Positions 11,062 to 22,000 of a stretch of DNA of 39,294 nucleotides are shown here, piece after piece. The position numbers were made by a program, and so were the translations under genes. Source of the DNA: Dissophora ornata. Its lineage: Eukaryota; Mortierellomycota; Mortierellomycetes; Mortierellales; Mortierellaceae. Location of the stretch: NCBI GenBank assembly GCA_025201705.1, contig MU616781.1, forward strand, positions 3,546 to 42,839, written 5' to 3'. The notes under the pieces are model-generated. The model saw nothing but the letters and a program-made list of their open reading frames with translations. It was not told where the DNA came from and did no database searches. Within the stretch, counting starts at the first letter, position 1. Each line of letters opens with the position of its first letter.

Positions 11062-12938
11062 GGCAAAACGAATCAATATGAAAAAAAAAATGAAAAAAAG
11101 CTGTTGGAGAGCATATGTGGGTACATACATATAGTTTAAGGAAGATATGGCATAGACAAATAGACGTAATAATGAAAACCTAATCATCCAAGTAGAATTG
11201 TCTCGATTTGACTACCCGGGTTGTTCGTTTTATTCAACAACCGAACGTGTTTTCGTGCTAAGTCCATGTAAGCACTTTTTCATCCCTTTTTGAAAAACTC
11301 ATTGAAGTTGGCATCAAATGGCCAAATAGTGCTTGTTCTCGCCACCTCTTTCATGGAGCACCACTCTCACGTTGTTCAAAGCGGCCTTTAAGATGCGTTT
11401 CATAGGAAATACCAGTTTTTTGTGTGTGTGTGGTGGTCACGAAGACCGAGTTTTGGCTGGCGATGGCATTCGGTGGTTGTTAGGGCTATACTAATGATGT
11501 GGATGCAAAAAAAACGAAGTCTAAGAAACGAAAAATATCGATGTATATCACTTTAAAGAAAAATTGATCGTCCATAGACTTGGCACGCAAGACATGTTGA
11601 GTTGTTGAATAAAAACGAACTTAATGCTTCATTTAATGAGGGCCCCTAATCCATTAGTTTAAGGGTAATGTGCCACGAGGGACCTCAAAACATGGAGCTG
11701 GTTCATTATTCTTTCGCGCACGATTGTTACACACCTGTCACGCCTTGTATTTTCGGACGAGGGTCAAACAAACCACCGCGCCTCCATGGAATGGCGCAAA
11801 AATAGAAATGGGAAGGGGGAGGGATTCGAACCCACGAATACCAGAAGGTATACTACGTAATTTTGCAATGTGGGCGTAGCGCCTTAGACCATGCTCGGCC
11901 ACCCCTTCATCTATTTACCGTTGTTTTTTTCTCTTTCTGTTCAAGTCTGCAGCTTTGACGATATTATAGGCACGTGACCTGCGCGCGGAGGGTATTTCAG
12001 CGGGAAAAAAAAAAGCGGATTATCGTCCATCCGAGGAACTTGAACTCTCTTGAGCCGTGAAAGAGGAGACTACAGCCGCTCGACTGACCTCAAGCGAGCG
12101 GTCTGCGGTGGGATCTGCCCAAGACCCACACTTGATCCACACGACACGGACCCTGCGTTGCTACAGAGCCTTCTGGAGAAGATAGACACTTGGATGTCAA
12201 GGAGAGGAAGAGGATGATAGGATATTTGTATGAAAATGTCTTCCAGTCTTAACCCTGAAGACAGACGATAATACGAGGGGTCTATAGGGATTTCGCTGGT
12301 GAACTTCCGCTGATATGATATTAGGTGAAGGCCATCTTCTCTACTACATGCGCATACTGCCAGAAGCATATTTAAACAGCAGCAGTAGCAAGGACAGTGT
12401 ATTCGCTTAGCGTGTTAGGCACAGGTGTTGCCAAAAAATGATAGCCGTTGACCGGATTCCGCGATATTCTCAAAGTCGGAGTCGAAACACGAAGACTCTT
12501 GATGCCATTGCACCGAACGTTGGCCACATTGCTTGAGTGGTTGGATGTGATATTAGAGCCGCCTTGAGATGTTTTGCCGATAGCTGGTGTATGAATCGGG
12601 AGCACTCCAACATTTCGGCAACACGGCTTCTCTGCCTCTTTGCTGGTAAATCTTTGATCTTCCGTTAGACGTGGATAACGTTCTTTTAAAAACTTTACAG
12701 TTCACTGAGAAGCGAGAGGCAACCTCGTTTCAGGCATATAGTTTTGTACGAGTAGCTCCAACACGCGCATTGGTCCGTCTCTGGATTAGCCCCTAACACG
12801 CTCGCCTTTTGGGCAATTCAAAGAATGGCACAGCTTCGTGCACAACATGCCTATGCCTTCTTGTCTTTTATTCTGCCCACCACCTCACGTTGACTACGTA
12901 CGCTATAGTACCGGGAGAAAAGTTTCTGCGGTTTTGAG
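11062..12938. other. Gene-poor convergent region with tRNA-like element
   Basis: A 1.9 kb stretch between the convergent 3' ends of the ABC transporter and GGA genes. The only structured feature I can support is the minus-strand tRNA-like gene at 11811-11908. A weaker Pol III-like patch lies near 12025-12110. Several short open frames (for example around 12070-12605 on the minus strand) have no recognisable domain and are probably chance. Confidence 0.55.
11811..11908 (-). tRNA. Type II (V-arm) tRNA-like gene, atypical anticodon loop
   Basis: Read on the minus strand, it begins GAAGGGG and ends CCCCTTC plus a C discriminator, giving a perfect 7-bp acceptor stem. A-box TGGCCGAGCATGG and B-box GGTTCGAATCC are intact. 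The D-arm pairs GCC/GGC, the anticodon stem CTACG/CGTAG is perfect, and the variable arm is a 5-bp hairpin ATACC/GGTAT, as in Leu or Ser tRNAs. A TTTTT Pol III terminator follows at 11802-11798. The oddity is the 17-base anticodon loop: with a canonical intron after position 37 it leaves CCCACA-A, so the anticodon would read CAC (Val) with C instead of U at position 33. No Leu or Ser anticodon is visible in the loop. The T-stem has one T-T mismatch. It is either a diverged tRNA-Leu pseudogene or tRNA-derived repeat, or a nonstandard V-arm tRNA. Confidence 0.55.
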
Positions 12939-15915
12939 TCAAGGAAACTGGCTGAACTCGCCTTGTTCCTCTATTGTCCTTCCGGCAAGGACATATGAGA
13001 CATGATACCTCATCTTCACTGCTACTGGTACTGCTGTGGCAATCTCGTTTGGCACCCAAATCGTCATCTCTTGCGTCACATTTTTCTTTGTGAATGGCGA
13101 AACGACCTGCGCTGACTGTGGATTCAACTTGAGCTGAAGAGTCTTGGGGACAGCGACCCGGAAGGTCAAGGCTGACAGAGGACTGTTCTGGTGATTGGAA
13201 AAGTAAGCCTTGATCTTGTACACTAGGGCGTGGTCAGGACTGTTGGATTGTTTCTCGATGTCGAAATCAATCTGTAGACCGTTCTTGTTCATCAGCAGGA
13301 CTAGTAAACGGACGCGAGATGAAAAAAAGTGTGAGAAAGTTTAAGTGTCGACGGTGCGGGTCAGTGTTGTGTAACTTCCCAACATGTATTGTTTTTGGCG
13401 GGTAGTGATACCCCTAGGCATCTCTTACCGCTGACGGTGCCGACATCTTGCGCATGAGTCCCGATGTTGGATGCAAACTCAAAGTCATCCAACGCTGAGA
13501 TAGAAGGCTGTGCTACAGGTTTCGGTGGCAAGATTCGCGTAGAAGACGCTGATGACGACGACCCGACGGAGACTGGATTGACAGTTGCAATGGGCGATGA
13601 GAAAATATTGTAATTAGGAGCGTTACCTAAACCGCGACCGCCGTGTTGTAAAAGACAAAAAAAGGGCTTATTATTCTATACTGCCATAGCTCGCTTCCCA
13701 ATTCTCAGTTGAACATAATGCCGAAGGCCATCACGTACCATTAGAAGATGATACCGAGGTAATCGCTATAGGACGAGTGACGCCATTGTCGGACTGGCCA
13801 AGACTAATTATTCCGGCAGCCCCCCAGGACGGTGGTGGCGGCGCGTCATTGAAGTTGAGATTCATCAAATCATCCATTAGGTTGCCTAATCATATCAGTA
13901 GTACAAATGATAGCACAAATACGAGTCAGTCCAGTTCTTGTCACTTCCAGCGAAACTGCACAGACTGTAAAATCGTAGCTCCCTGCATACCGGTCGTCTT
14001 TGGTGATGTGGGTGAGGATGGCGATTCATCCTGCGAACTATTGAAGTCCAACAAGTCAATGAACGAGGACTGTTTCTGTACAGGCGTAGTATCGTGAGCC
14101 GGATTTCTTGCATTGTCAAAGCCGCCGTCTCCAGTGGCCTCTGGAAGCGCGACTTTAACGAGGTTCCCGTTTTTGACTTGTCGATATTGCTCAATGACAT
14201 TGCTAAGGGTTTCATTTAGTTGCAACAGCTTGTCTAAAGTGCAAATCAAAAGTGCGCGTGAATAACCTATTCGTGTGGGTTCTTAGAATATCGCAACACC
14301 TGCAATGATGAACAGCTACTGTTATTACCCTTATTGTCAGGATCTTCGTTTTCTGATAGAAATTTCTGAACTTTTGGATGCGCAGCCTTGCACGTCCCAA
14401 ACACATCCTAGTAAACATAGGTGTTAAACATGTGGGTGGCATCGTCCAAAGCTCCGTCGGCGAAATACATATGACTTTCAACTTTATCTCTACCTCGAAA
14501 ATGTCCCCTCGTCCAATGATCTCCCCAGGTTTGACATCGTTCAGCATTTCGATCAAGAGCGTAGCTTTCTGAAAGATTTTGTCCAATTCCGCCGAGGCCT
14601 GCTCTGCATAGTCAGGTTTATCTTCTTGCTCCTGTTTTTCGCAATGAATCGTTCAGATGTCGAAAAATGAGTATTCCTTGTCAAGAGTGCCATAGTACAC
14701 GTAAGTTCACAGGCACGAGCCGATCGCTTACATATCCAGTCATTCTCTTGACTAGCTCGTTCGCGGCGCGCACATCCTCTGGTCTTCCTCTTCTGATTAG
14801 CTCTTGTAGTTTCTAAACTCGAATGTATGTTAATGTTAAAGTTTTGCTCGTTGAAACGGTGTGGCTGATCTCCTTGATGCAAGGATATCATCCTATCGTA
14901 AATGTCCCTTGAATTTAATCATACCGCTGCCTGCGCTACTCGGTCCTCTTCCTCAAGTTCTGCTGGAGATTTTAGGGACTATATTTTAGCAGAAAATAAT
15001 ACATGGCGCCAATTAGATCTAAGGAACTTAAGGTCATCGGACAAAATCTACGCAGCGTGTCCTCTACTTCAACTCAGAGTCGGCACTTACTTCGACAGGG
15101 TTCAACACTGCAGCAGCAGTCTTTTTCGCCTGTGGGAAGCGATAGCCTTTGAACGACAACAGCCGATGCATGTCTTTGATATGGACCAGATCTTCCTTAT
15201 ATCGTGATGTTCTGCACAGTGTTGTGTACCATTCCTGAATCATTTCCAAGACACGCGTCTGTATAGGTGTAGGAACCATAAGGGGTCGCTCTGGAAACTT
15301 GCGTACAAGAGAGTTAAGGAACTCTTTGGTGGCGATTTGCAAGTGAAAGGGGTAGCCGCAGTTCTTGACACAATTGTCGAGCAGCTATATTTGTGGACAT
15401 AATAACAGTTGCATGGCAAATCGGGCGGGTTTGTATGAGGCAAAGTCGCAATGGAGAGGCCCTGGGATTGGTAGCGCAGGCATCACTTACAGATAGGGCT
15501 AACATTCCGACATGCATGTTCTTATGATTCGCGAGTCGTGCAATATAGATCGCTGCTTCGCGAGGCCTGCGAAGACATGTCAATTGATTTGTGATATCTT
15601 AATGCGTGTATATATTTTTGGTGGCGTGAAAATGAAAGTCGAAACAATCAGTCAAATTTCGTTTGGACATACGTGTTTTTCTGCTTCTCTTTGATGACAT
15701 CGCAGATCTCGAGATTGAGCGCAAGATCAGGTTCGTATCGCGTGGAATCGCAGGCGCGCTCTATTGTTTGGGATCAGAACTGTATTTTAATAACTGTTGC
15801 AAAGTAATACGAAGTTGTATCACACCAATGAGTAATGGTTGCGGCGACGAAGGGTTGAATTACCGATGTAGGTCTCGAGAATGGACTTTTGTCGTGGCCG
15901 TTGACTGTAATTCAT
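12939..15915 (-). CDS. GGA: GGA-type clathrin adaptor (VHS-GAT-GAE)
   Basis: A monomeric Arf-dependent adaptor that sorts cargo at the trans-Golgi network into clathrin carriers (known for the family). Twelve exons join in phase to 603 residues: 15915-15864, 15760-15673, 15566-15491, 15384-15091, 14978-14925, 14812-14732, 14631-14494, 14407-14329, 14233-13991, 13885-13739, 13626-13429 and 13300-12939. Domains: VHS at about 10-150 (ERACDSTRYEPDLALNLEICD), GAT at about 185-310 (LQELIRRGRPEDVRAANELV, then helices through KLLQLNETLSNVIEQYR), a Ser/Pro-rich hinge with a clathrin-box-like IDLLDF at about 346-351 and a DDFEF patch at about 464-468, and the gamma-adaptin ear at about 484-603. The start MNYSQRPRQ is the only Met ahead of the VHS domain in frame. 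It is divergent from the F-box gene, 311 bp apart. The nearest alternative, Vps27/Hse1-type VHS proteins, lacks the ear. Confidence 0.93.
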
Positions 15916-16226
15916 ATTTCTTCTTCACAAAATAGCTGTTTTCTTGTCCGGAAAAAAGAAACAGAAACGTTGAGGAGGCGGAAAGGAAATGAATACGAAT
16001 GCGGAACGGGACTTGAAGCGATGGAATATTCGATTTTATCATGCCGCAATTGAAACCCAAAAGCACAAAAACATAGCACAGCCACCCAACAATGCCCAGC
16101 CTCTATCTCATCTAAACGAGCTCTGTTGCGCACTACGTGTCCTAACTTGACTTGCACAGCCATTGCATCTCATCTCACACCCGCTCGCCATCTCTCGAAA
16201 TATATTGACCCACATTCAACTGTTCC
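15916..16226. promoter_or_regulatory. Shared divergent promoter of GGA and F-box genes
   Basis: This 311 bp stretch separates two head-to-head start codons, so it must hold both promoters and both leaders. No clear TATA box sits at a sensible distance for either gene; TATATTG at 16200 is only 27 bases before the F-box ATG. I see no coding signal in it. Confidence 0.4.
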
Positions 16227-18746
16227 ATGGTGCCATCTACGAACAAGCTGCGTGGGCGAAAGGGGAGAGCTAGTAGCCTTGCCTCCTTGGATACTCGTTT
16301 GAACTCTGTTCAGCCAGCAAACACAACAGGATACGAGCACTCGACCGCTATGGAGAGAGCAATGTCTATGCTGGAGATCCTCGAGCGTATTCTCTCCTTC
16401 TTACCCAAAAAAAGTCTTCGCCTAGTTGCATCTCTTGTCTGTAAGGACTGGCTTGCACTCTCTCAGCCGTTGTTTGTCCATCAACACCGATGGACCGATG
16501 CTCCGTCCAGTGTATTCGTCTCTTTGCCTGCCACACAGATACCGCCAGTCCATGTGAACCAAAGGCGTGGCCATCAAATCCAACGTGCCTGGAGCAGAAT
16601 CACGCGCAGGTCCATATCCAGAGAAATATACATCGTCCAAGACATAGCCACGTTGACGAAGCAACTCGAAAACTTGACAGCACTACGGTGTCATTTGCCG
16701 CTCATGATACTGGATACCGTGACATCTTTACTCCCAGAAGAAACACCTGAGACCATCACGACGGTCACGACAACTTCAATGGAAACCTTGAAGAATCAGG
16801 CTCGCATGGATTTGCTTTCCGCGGTTTATAATCTCACAAACACCAGGAAACTGTCATTGCTGGAGCTGCACATCATGGGTTTGGACGATCTCGATGGATT
16901 TTTGAGGCCCATGCTGCGGAGCACGACATTGTTGACAAAGCTTTGGCTCAAAGAGCTCAGAATACCTCTCCTACCAGTGGGGTTGATTCTGAGGCAGTGT
17001 CGATGGCTAGAAGATCTCCATATCGAGGTCTGTTGGCCCATGCGTAGTTTGATCATGACGTTGTTCTCAGATGTTTTGAGCGCCGGATTGGAGCAGAGTG
17101 ATCAAGAGCGAGATGAGGATCTGGCTGCGGGTATGAATCATAGCAGTGCCTTTGGAGCAGAGCAATTACGTGATAACGGGCTGCCGAAAAGGATCGCATT
17201 GAAACGACTACATCTGAAGGACGTCACGCTCAAAGAGTCAACTCTCCTTGCGATTCTGGACTCTGCACCCAACCTCTATGAGCTCATGATCCAGTCCCCG
17301 CCAGTTTCTACGTCTGTGGATCCCGCCCATCCGGATGCTGGACTCCCACCGCCGACCTCTACAACGAATGCTGCAGCTATTACCGAGTTGCCATATACCG
17401 AACGTTGGATAACGTGCGACAGAATGGAGTTCTTTCAGGATATCGGATTGCAGTACCCTCAGTTGACCTCACTCCACTTTACCAGGGGAGGCCATCGTTA
17501 CACCAATACTCAGATACGAAACATCCTGACGTCTTTCCCAAGAGCATCGCGATGGAGTTTAGTGTATAGCGACCTCTCAGGTTCCGTTTTGCGGGGCTTG
17601 AGCAAATGTATGGAGAGCACACCTATGGCTACGAACGGTATTTGTGTGCACAGTTCTCCTGCGGCGTACACCAATCATTTGACATCGCTCGAGATTGTGC
17701 GATCTAGCCACTTTCTTCCTCCACGGGGGAACGCGCTGCACGAGTTCCTGTGCAGCTCGCCACTTCTGGAGCATCTGAAGGCAGGGTCGACTGCGTACTA
17801 TATCGAGAACCTGGACCTCAATCGATTGTTACCGGAACAAGGCTGCTGTCTGGAACTGGAGGACGACGATGACGACAGACGTGACTCCGCAGGCGACTCT
17901 GCATCCGACTCTTCATCGTTGAAGTATGCAACTGCATCGCGCAGGGTTTGGGCGTGTCGCAATCTGAAGACTCTTCATTTGAAGTTCACACGACGGAGAC
18001 ATCTTCAGCACTGCAGCACTCAAAGCTCATCTTACAACTCGCCGGTATCTTCCGCCACATCAGCATCTCCCTCTGAACGGTCAGTCATCGTACTTGAAAA
18101 CTCACCGATAATCTCCCGGATTGTATACGGATACGTTGCCAGATTTTGTCCACGACTCCAAGACTTGCTCATTCGTGGCTCTCGACTGAATATGACCCTG
18201 AGAGGCGGGTTCTGTTTGTTGACTCGACTGCGGGAGCTGAAGAAGATGGCTATATTTCAGTGCGACTACCAGCTCAGGGAAAGAGACATATTGCCTTGGG
18301 TGATGAAGCGTCGCTCAGCCATGACCTTATTGCTTCGTTTGCAGTATAAAGCAGTTTGCACTGGATGGTGGAGATTGATGCATGCAAAGGAGTTAGGAGG
18401 TACGGCAATAACTAACTCTGCCAGTGTGGCGATAGGACCCACAAGCGGAAATGAATGCGCTGGTGGAACACAAGTGACCAAGGAGCAGGAGAAACTCGGA
18501 CAACTGTCAGACGTAATGGATGTCTTGAAAGACATCACGGCAACGCCGCGAGCGTCTCCAGTGCAGAGTTCGAATAATCGAGCAGAGCTGTGGGCGGATG
18601 AATCAGAATATGTATGGCCGAATCTGGAGAGAGTGATGATCGCGTATGGAATTACAGGGAGGAGGGTGCGAACAAAAAAGCAAGCGTTTATTCCGAAGCT
18701 AATGATGAAGTACCGACCAGAAGTTGAATTTCAGTGGGCATCCTGA
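16227..18746 (+). CDS. F-box domain protein with leucine-rich-like body
   Basis: Probably a substrate receptor of an SCF ubiquitin ligase, binding Skp1 through the F-box. One uninterrupted frame of 839 codons. The F-box lies at about residues 47-90 (MLEILERILSFLPKKSLRLVASLVCKDWLALS). The rest has irregularly spaced Leu-rich segments such as KLSLLELHIMGLDDLDGF, LTKLWLKELRIPLLP and LKRLHLKDVTLKESTLLAIL, which suggests a degenerate leucine-rich solenoid, and ends with a short basic tail. An acidic patch, LELEDDDDDRR, sits near residue 550. The start is the first Met in good context (CCATGG); a second in-frame Met at about residue 42 lies just before the F-box and could serve instead. It has no introns, unlike all its neighbours. 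The target cannot be inferred. Confidence 0.85.
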   Translation: MVPSTNKLRGRKGRASSLASLDTRLNSVQPANTTGYEHSTAMERAMSMLEILERILSFLPKKSLRLVASLVCKDWLALSQPLFVHQHRWTDAPSSVFVSLPATQIPPVHVNQRRGHQIQRAWSRITRRSISREIYIVQDIATLTKQLENLTALRCHLPLMILDTVTSLLPEETPETITTVTTTSMETLKNQARMDLLSAVYNLTNTRKLSLLELHIMGLDDLDGFLRPMLRSTTLLTKLWLKELRIPLLPVGLILRQCRWLEDLHIEVCWPMRSLIMTLFSDVLSAGLEQSDQERDEDLAAGMNHSSAFGAEQLRDNGLPKRIALKRLHLKDVTLKESTLLAILDSAPNLYELMIQSPPVSTSVDPAHPDAGLPPPTSTTNAAAITELPYTERWITCDRMEFFQDIGLQYPQLTSLHFTRGGHRYTNTQIRNILTSFPRASRWSLVYSDLSGSVLRGLSKCMESTPMATNGICVHSSPAAYTNHLTSLEIVRSSHFLPPRGNALHEFLCSSPLLEHLKAGSTAYYIENLDLNRLLPEQGCCLELEDDDDDRRDSAGDSASDSSSLKYATASRRVWACRNLKTLHLKFTRRRHLQHCSTQSSSYNSPVSSATSASPSERSVIVLENSPIISRIVYGYVARFCPRLQDLLIRGSRLNMTLRGGFCLLTRLRELKKMAIFQCDYQLRERDILPWVMKRRSAMTLLLRLQYKAVCTGWWRLMHAKELGGTAITNSASVAIGPTSGNECAGGTQVTKEQEKLGQLSDVMDVLKDITATPRASPVQSSNNRAELWADESEYVWPNLERVMIAYGITGRRVRTKKQAFIPKLMMKYRPEVEFQWAS

Positions 18747-19005
18747 TAATATCGATGTATGTACTCGTAACGCATAGATCTTAGAGTAAAGGGTTGCTAA
18801 AGTTATTATTGAAACTATGAGCAATGGATCATTGGTAAATCTCCTTTTAAATATTAATTGTAGTAAGGTCAGCTTCATCATATTCGGTGAATTCCGTGAT
18901 GGGTGAGCTCGCCAGGGTGGTATCGTCAACCTCTTTGTGACGGGTGTCCTCTTTATTATTACTTGTACTCATCAGTCCCTGGTGACGCCTGCTCAGTATT
19001 TCAGA

Positions 19006-22000
19006 CTAGTTTCCCAAAAGACTTGACAGATTGTGCTTCTGAACATCGCTCAGATCTTGGACATACTGCACAAACGCCGGCGAGTTGAGCTGGCTCCTGA
19101 AGAACTTCACCAAAAAATCCTTCATGTTCATCTGATAGATTGGGTCAGCAAGCACATCCGGGTCCAGCTCCTCGTCCTCATCGTCAAGGCCGTCATCGTT
19201 TTCAAAGAAACCCTGCACCTGCGTGTCCAAAATATCAGACAGGAACGCAGAAGCCTTGTTTTCCTTGCTTGCCTTTCCTCCCTTTCCCTGAACGCCATTC
19301 TGTTCATCTCCTTCCCAGTCCTCATCCTCATCATCTTCCTCATCGTCGTCGTAGTCGTCATCGTCGTCTCCGAAGTCATCACCTTCCTCTTCTCCAATCT
19401 TTTTTAAGTCTGCAGCGAGTAACTTGATGATCTTCACAGGGACAGTCGTAGTGGTGTATTGGTTAGGGGCTATAAACACATAAAGGACAAATTGATCGAA
19501 ACAAGTCAGCAATGTTTCATCAAGTTGAAGTATTGATTGAGGGTCTACGGTCCGCGCACACGTACCAATCCTGGCTCTGGAGCGCGTCATGCGACGAGAG
19601 GACTCGGAGAGGATCAAGTCACCCTTGACCTGGATCGCGTTGACACGAGGGTCGTTCGATGTGAAGATCCTGGTCAGCGCCACCGCACTACATAGGGAAT
19701 TCGTAGGCATATTTTTAGTGACCTTGTTCTCAAACCGCTACTCGACCTGAAATGCATCATTTGTACCGTAAAGAGCGATGTCGTTCTTACCTCACTTTCT
19801 GGTTATACAAACCTTGAAAATCCATGTGATTGGAAAGCCAGGCGGTAAGGACAATATCCAATCCGTTGCGCTGATTAATGTTGATCTCGCTCAAAAAGTT
19901 GATCGCCGTTTCATGCTGGTTGATACATAGCTGAGCAAACACCATGACTAAGGGCTAGTGTTTCCAAGTAGAGCGATAATTTCAGTGCCAGAATTTCATT
20001 CTTTCATTTGCATTTCCAAGTAATACTTTGAGACCGGCATATCGCACCTGAATGAATGAAGGCAACTTGGCATCGGCAAGACGCAGAGTGACCGCTTTCA
20101 AGAGGTCAGGAAGGATCGGTGAAATACGATCGCCACCTTTCTTGATCAGTTTCGATATCAGATCGCCAACAAACAATGCCGCGGACTCGGTCCTGGAAGG
20201 ATCCAGAAGCTTGGCAATGAATTGAATCAGCAGATCCAGTCCAGTCTTGCCGCTTTCAGCGTCGCGCCTGAGCAAGGGATAACAAAATATGATCAATAAA
20301 GCGATACGCAGCAAGCGCAAAGTTGACTCGACAGTCAGGGAGTATAATCCTCACCATTCAGTGACCTGGTGGACATCTTTCTGAATAGCAATCCTCAAGA
20401 GCTCTTGGCCATTCTATAATTGAGTCATTGTATGATCAATACGACCGATTCATATTTTATTTTGGTGGGGGACACAAATCTTCTGTGGAAAACGAGATAC
20501 GTACCTGAAGGATTTCTTTGTCATCAGTCGTCAACAACAACGACATTATGCTCGGGAGGAACTGGGACGCGTAGCCGGCGGGCAAAGGCGACGAACTGCC
20601 TTGTACAAGCGAACGCATAAGGTCGACCGCCGAAGCAGCCATACCTCTATCGGGGTTATCAGGCGAGATCACATTGATAAACATTGGCATGGACCTAGCA
20701 CTCAGGGCGGGGTTCATGTATTGGTTGGTAGCAAGGGTATCGAAAAAGTCCATTATATCCGCGGACATGGTATGGTCTGAAGGATATTTAGTCCATGTTT
20801 CCAGAGCCAGCGGTCCGAGGATGGACTCGTACTCTGCGGTAACCTTTTCATCGATCTGCATCAAATTTTGATAGGCGTCGGTTATTACGACAAAATGGAT
20901 GCAGAGTTACCTTAGTGAAATATCTGTCCATTTCTTACCTTGGATGTTGTCATAAGGGTGCGGAATATCAAACTGAGAGTCTCCTCAGTTGTAATTTCGA
21001 TTAAAGGCGCAACTCCCTGGATGATCGATCGCTGATATGGCGCCACATACTGCTTGTCCAGGTGCCGGTTAAAGTTGTTGAGCGCCTTCAGGGCAGAGAC
21101 CTTGACTACAGCTGATGGTGCCTTCAGAATAGCCTCCACAGCAGCAGAGACGTACTGCGAGGCCAGATTGGATGGCAGGATTGGGGCAAATTGTGAAGCA
21201 AACACAAATGACCTACCCTGAAGGAAAGGAAAGTCGTGTGCAATAAGATTGGCGAGGACAATATGGTCAAACAATGCCCCGACATCGACAGGAGATGGGC
21301 CTCCGCTTTTGATCACCTCGCATAGGTGTCCAGCCATAAGGCCAACTGCAAGCAGACTCGACTCTTGTGATTTCCACCAATTTGGTTTGCCTGTGGATCT
21401 TTCCTGCAAGGACGTTGCTACCTCCTGGCTCACACCGAGGCTCAGTGCATGAAAAGTTTGATCCTCATAGTTATCCGCAAGTACTAAGAGAACGTCCTGC
21501 GCTGCAATCCTCAGGTTGAACGAATAGCTGTCATCCTCCTCGTCAGCAATGAATTGATTCGGGTCGGCGTTCCATGACTCCGCTTGCTCATCCGTCATCT
21601 GCATAAAGGTCAAAGCGGTCCAGATCAGATCACGAGTAATTCCAGATTTTCCATCCTCGCCTACGAACGCCGCCTGCGTGATTTTGCGTCGTCTGCATGC
21701 TGTTTGAATAAAGTCCAGCTGGACAAAGAGAAGGCCTTCAAATCCAATAGTTTCTCCATCTGAGTCCTGGAAAGTGTGCCCGGCAGCGTCAGAGCTGCTG
21801 CCGACATTCTCGCGAAGATATCTCGAGCGCAAATGAAGTAGGTCCTGCCAAACAGCTGACAAAACCGGTAAGATATAAGATGCTGTCAGTTTTGGAAATC
21901 CTTGAACGGAAAGATTAATGCACTAGAGTGAAATGAGTTAAGACAAACATCAGCTAGAGATTTTTTTTTTTTAAAAAAAGGCAGCGGGCGTGATCCAATT

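Noticed and set aside
12025..12112. Second tRNA-like patch on the minus strand, with B-box-like GAGTTCAAGTTCC, a CTTTCAC loop like tRNA-Glu and a 7-bp inverted repeat CCGCTCG/CGAGCGG
   Set aside because: I could not fold it into a consistent cloverleaf: the acceptor halves pair in only 5 of 7 positions at an implausible distance, and the anticodon stem fails. At most a decayed Pol III element.
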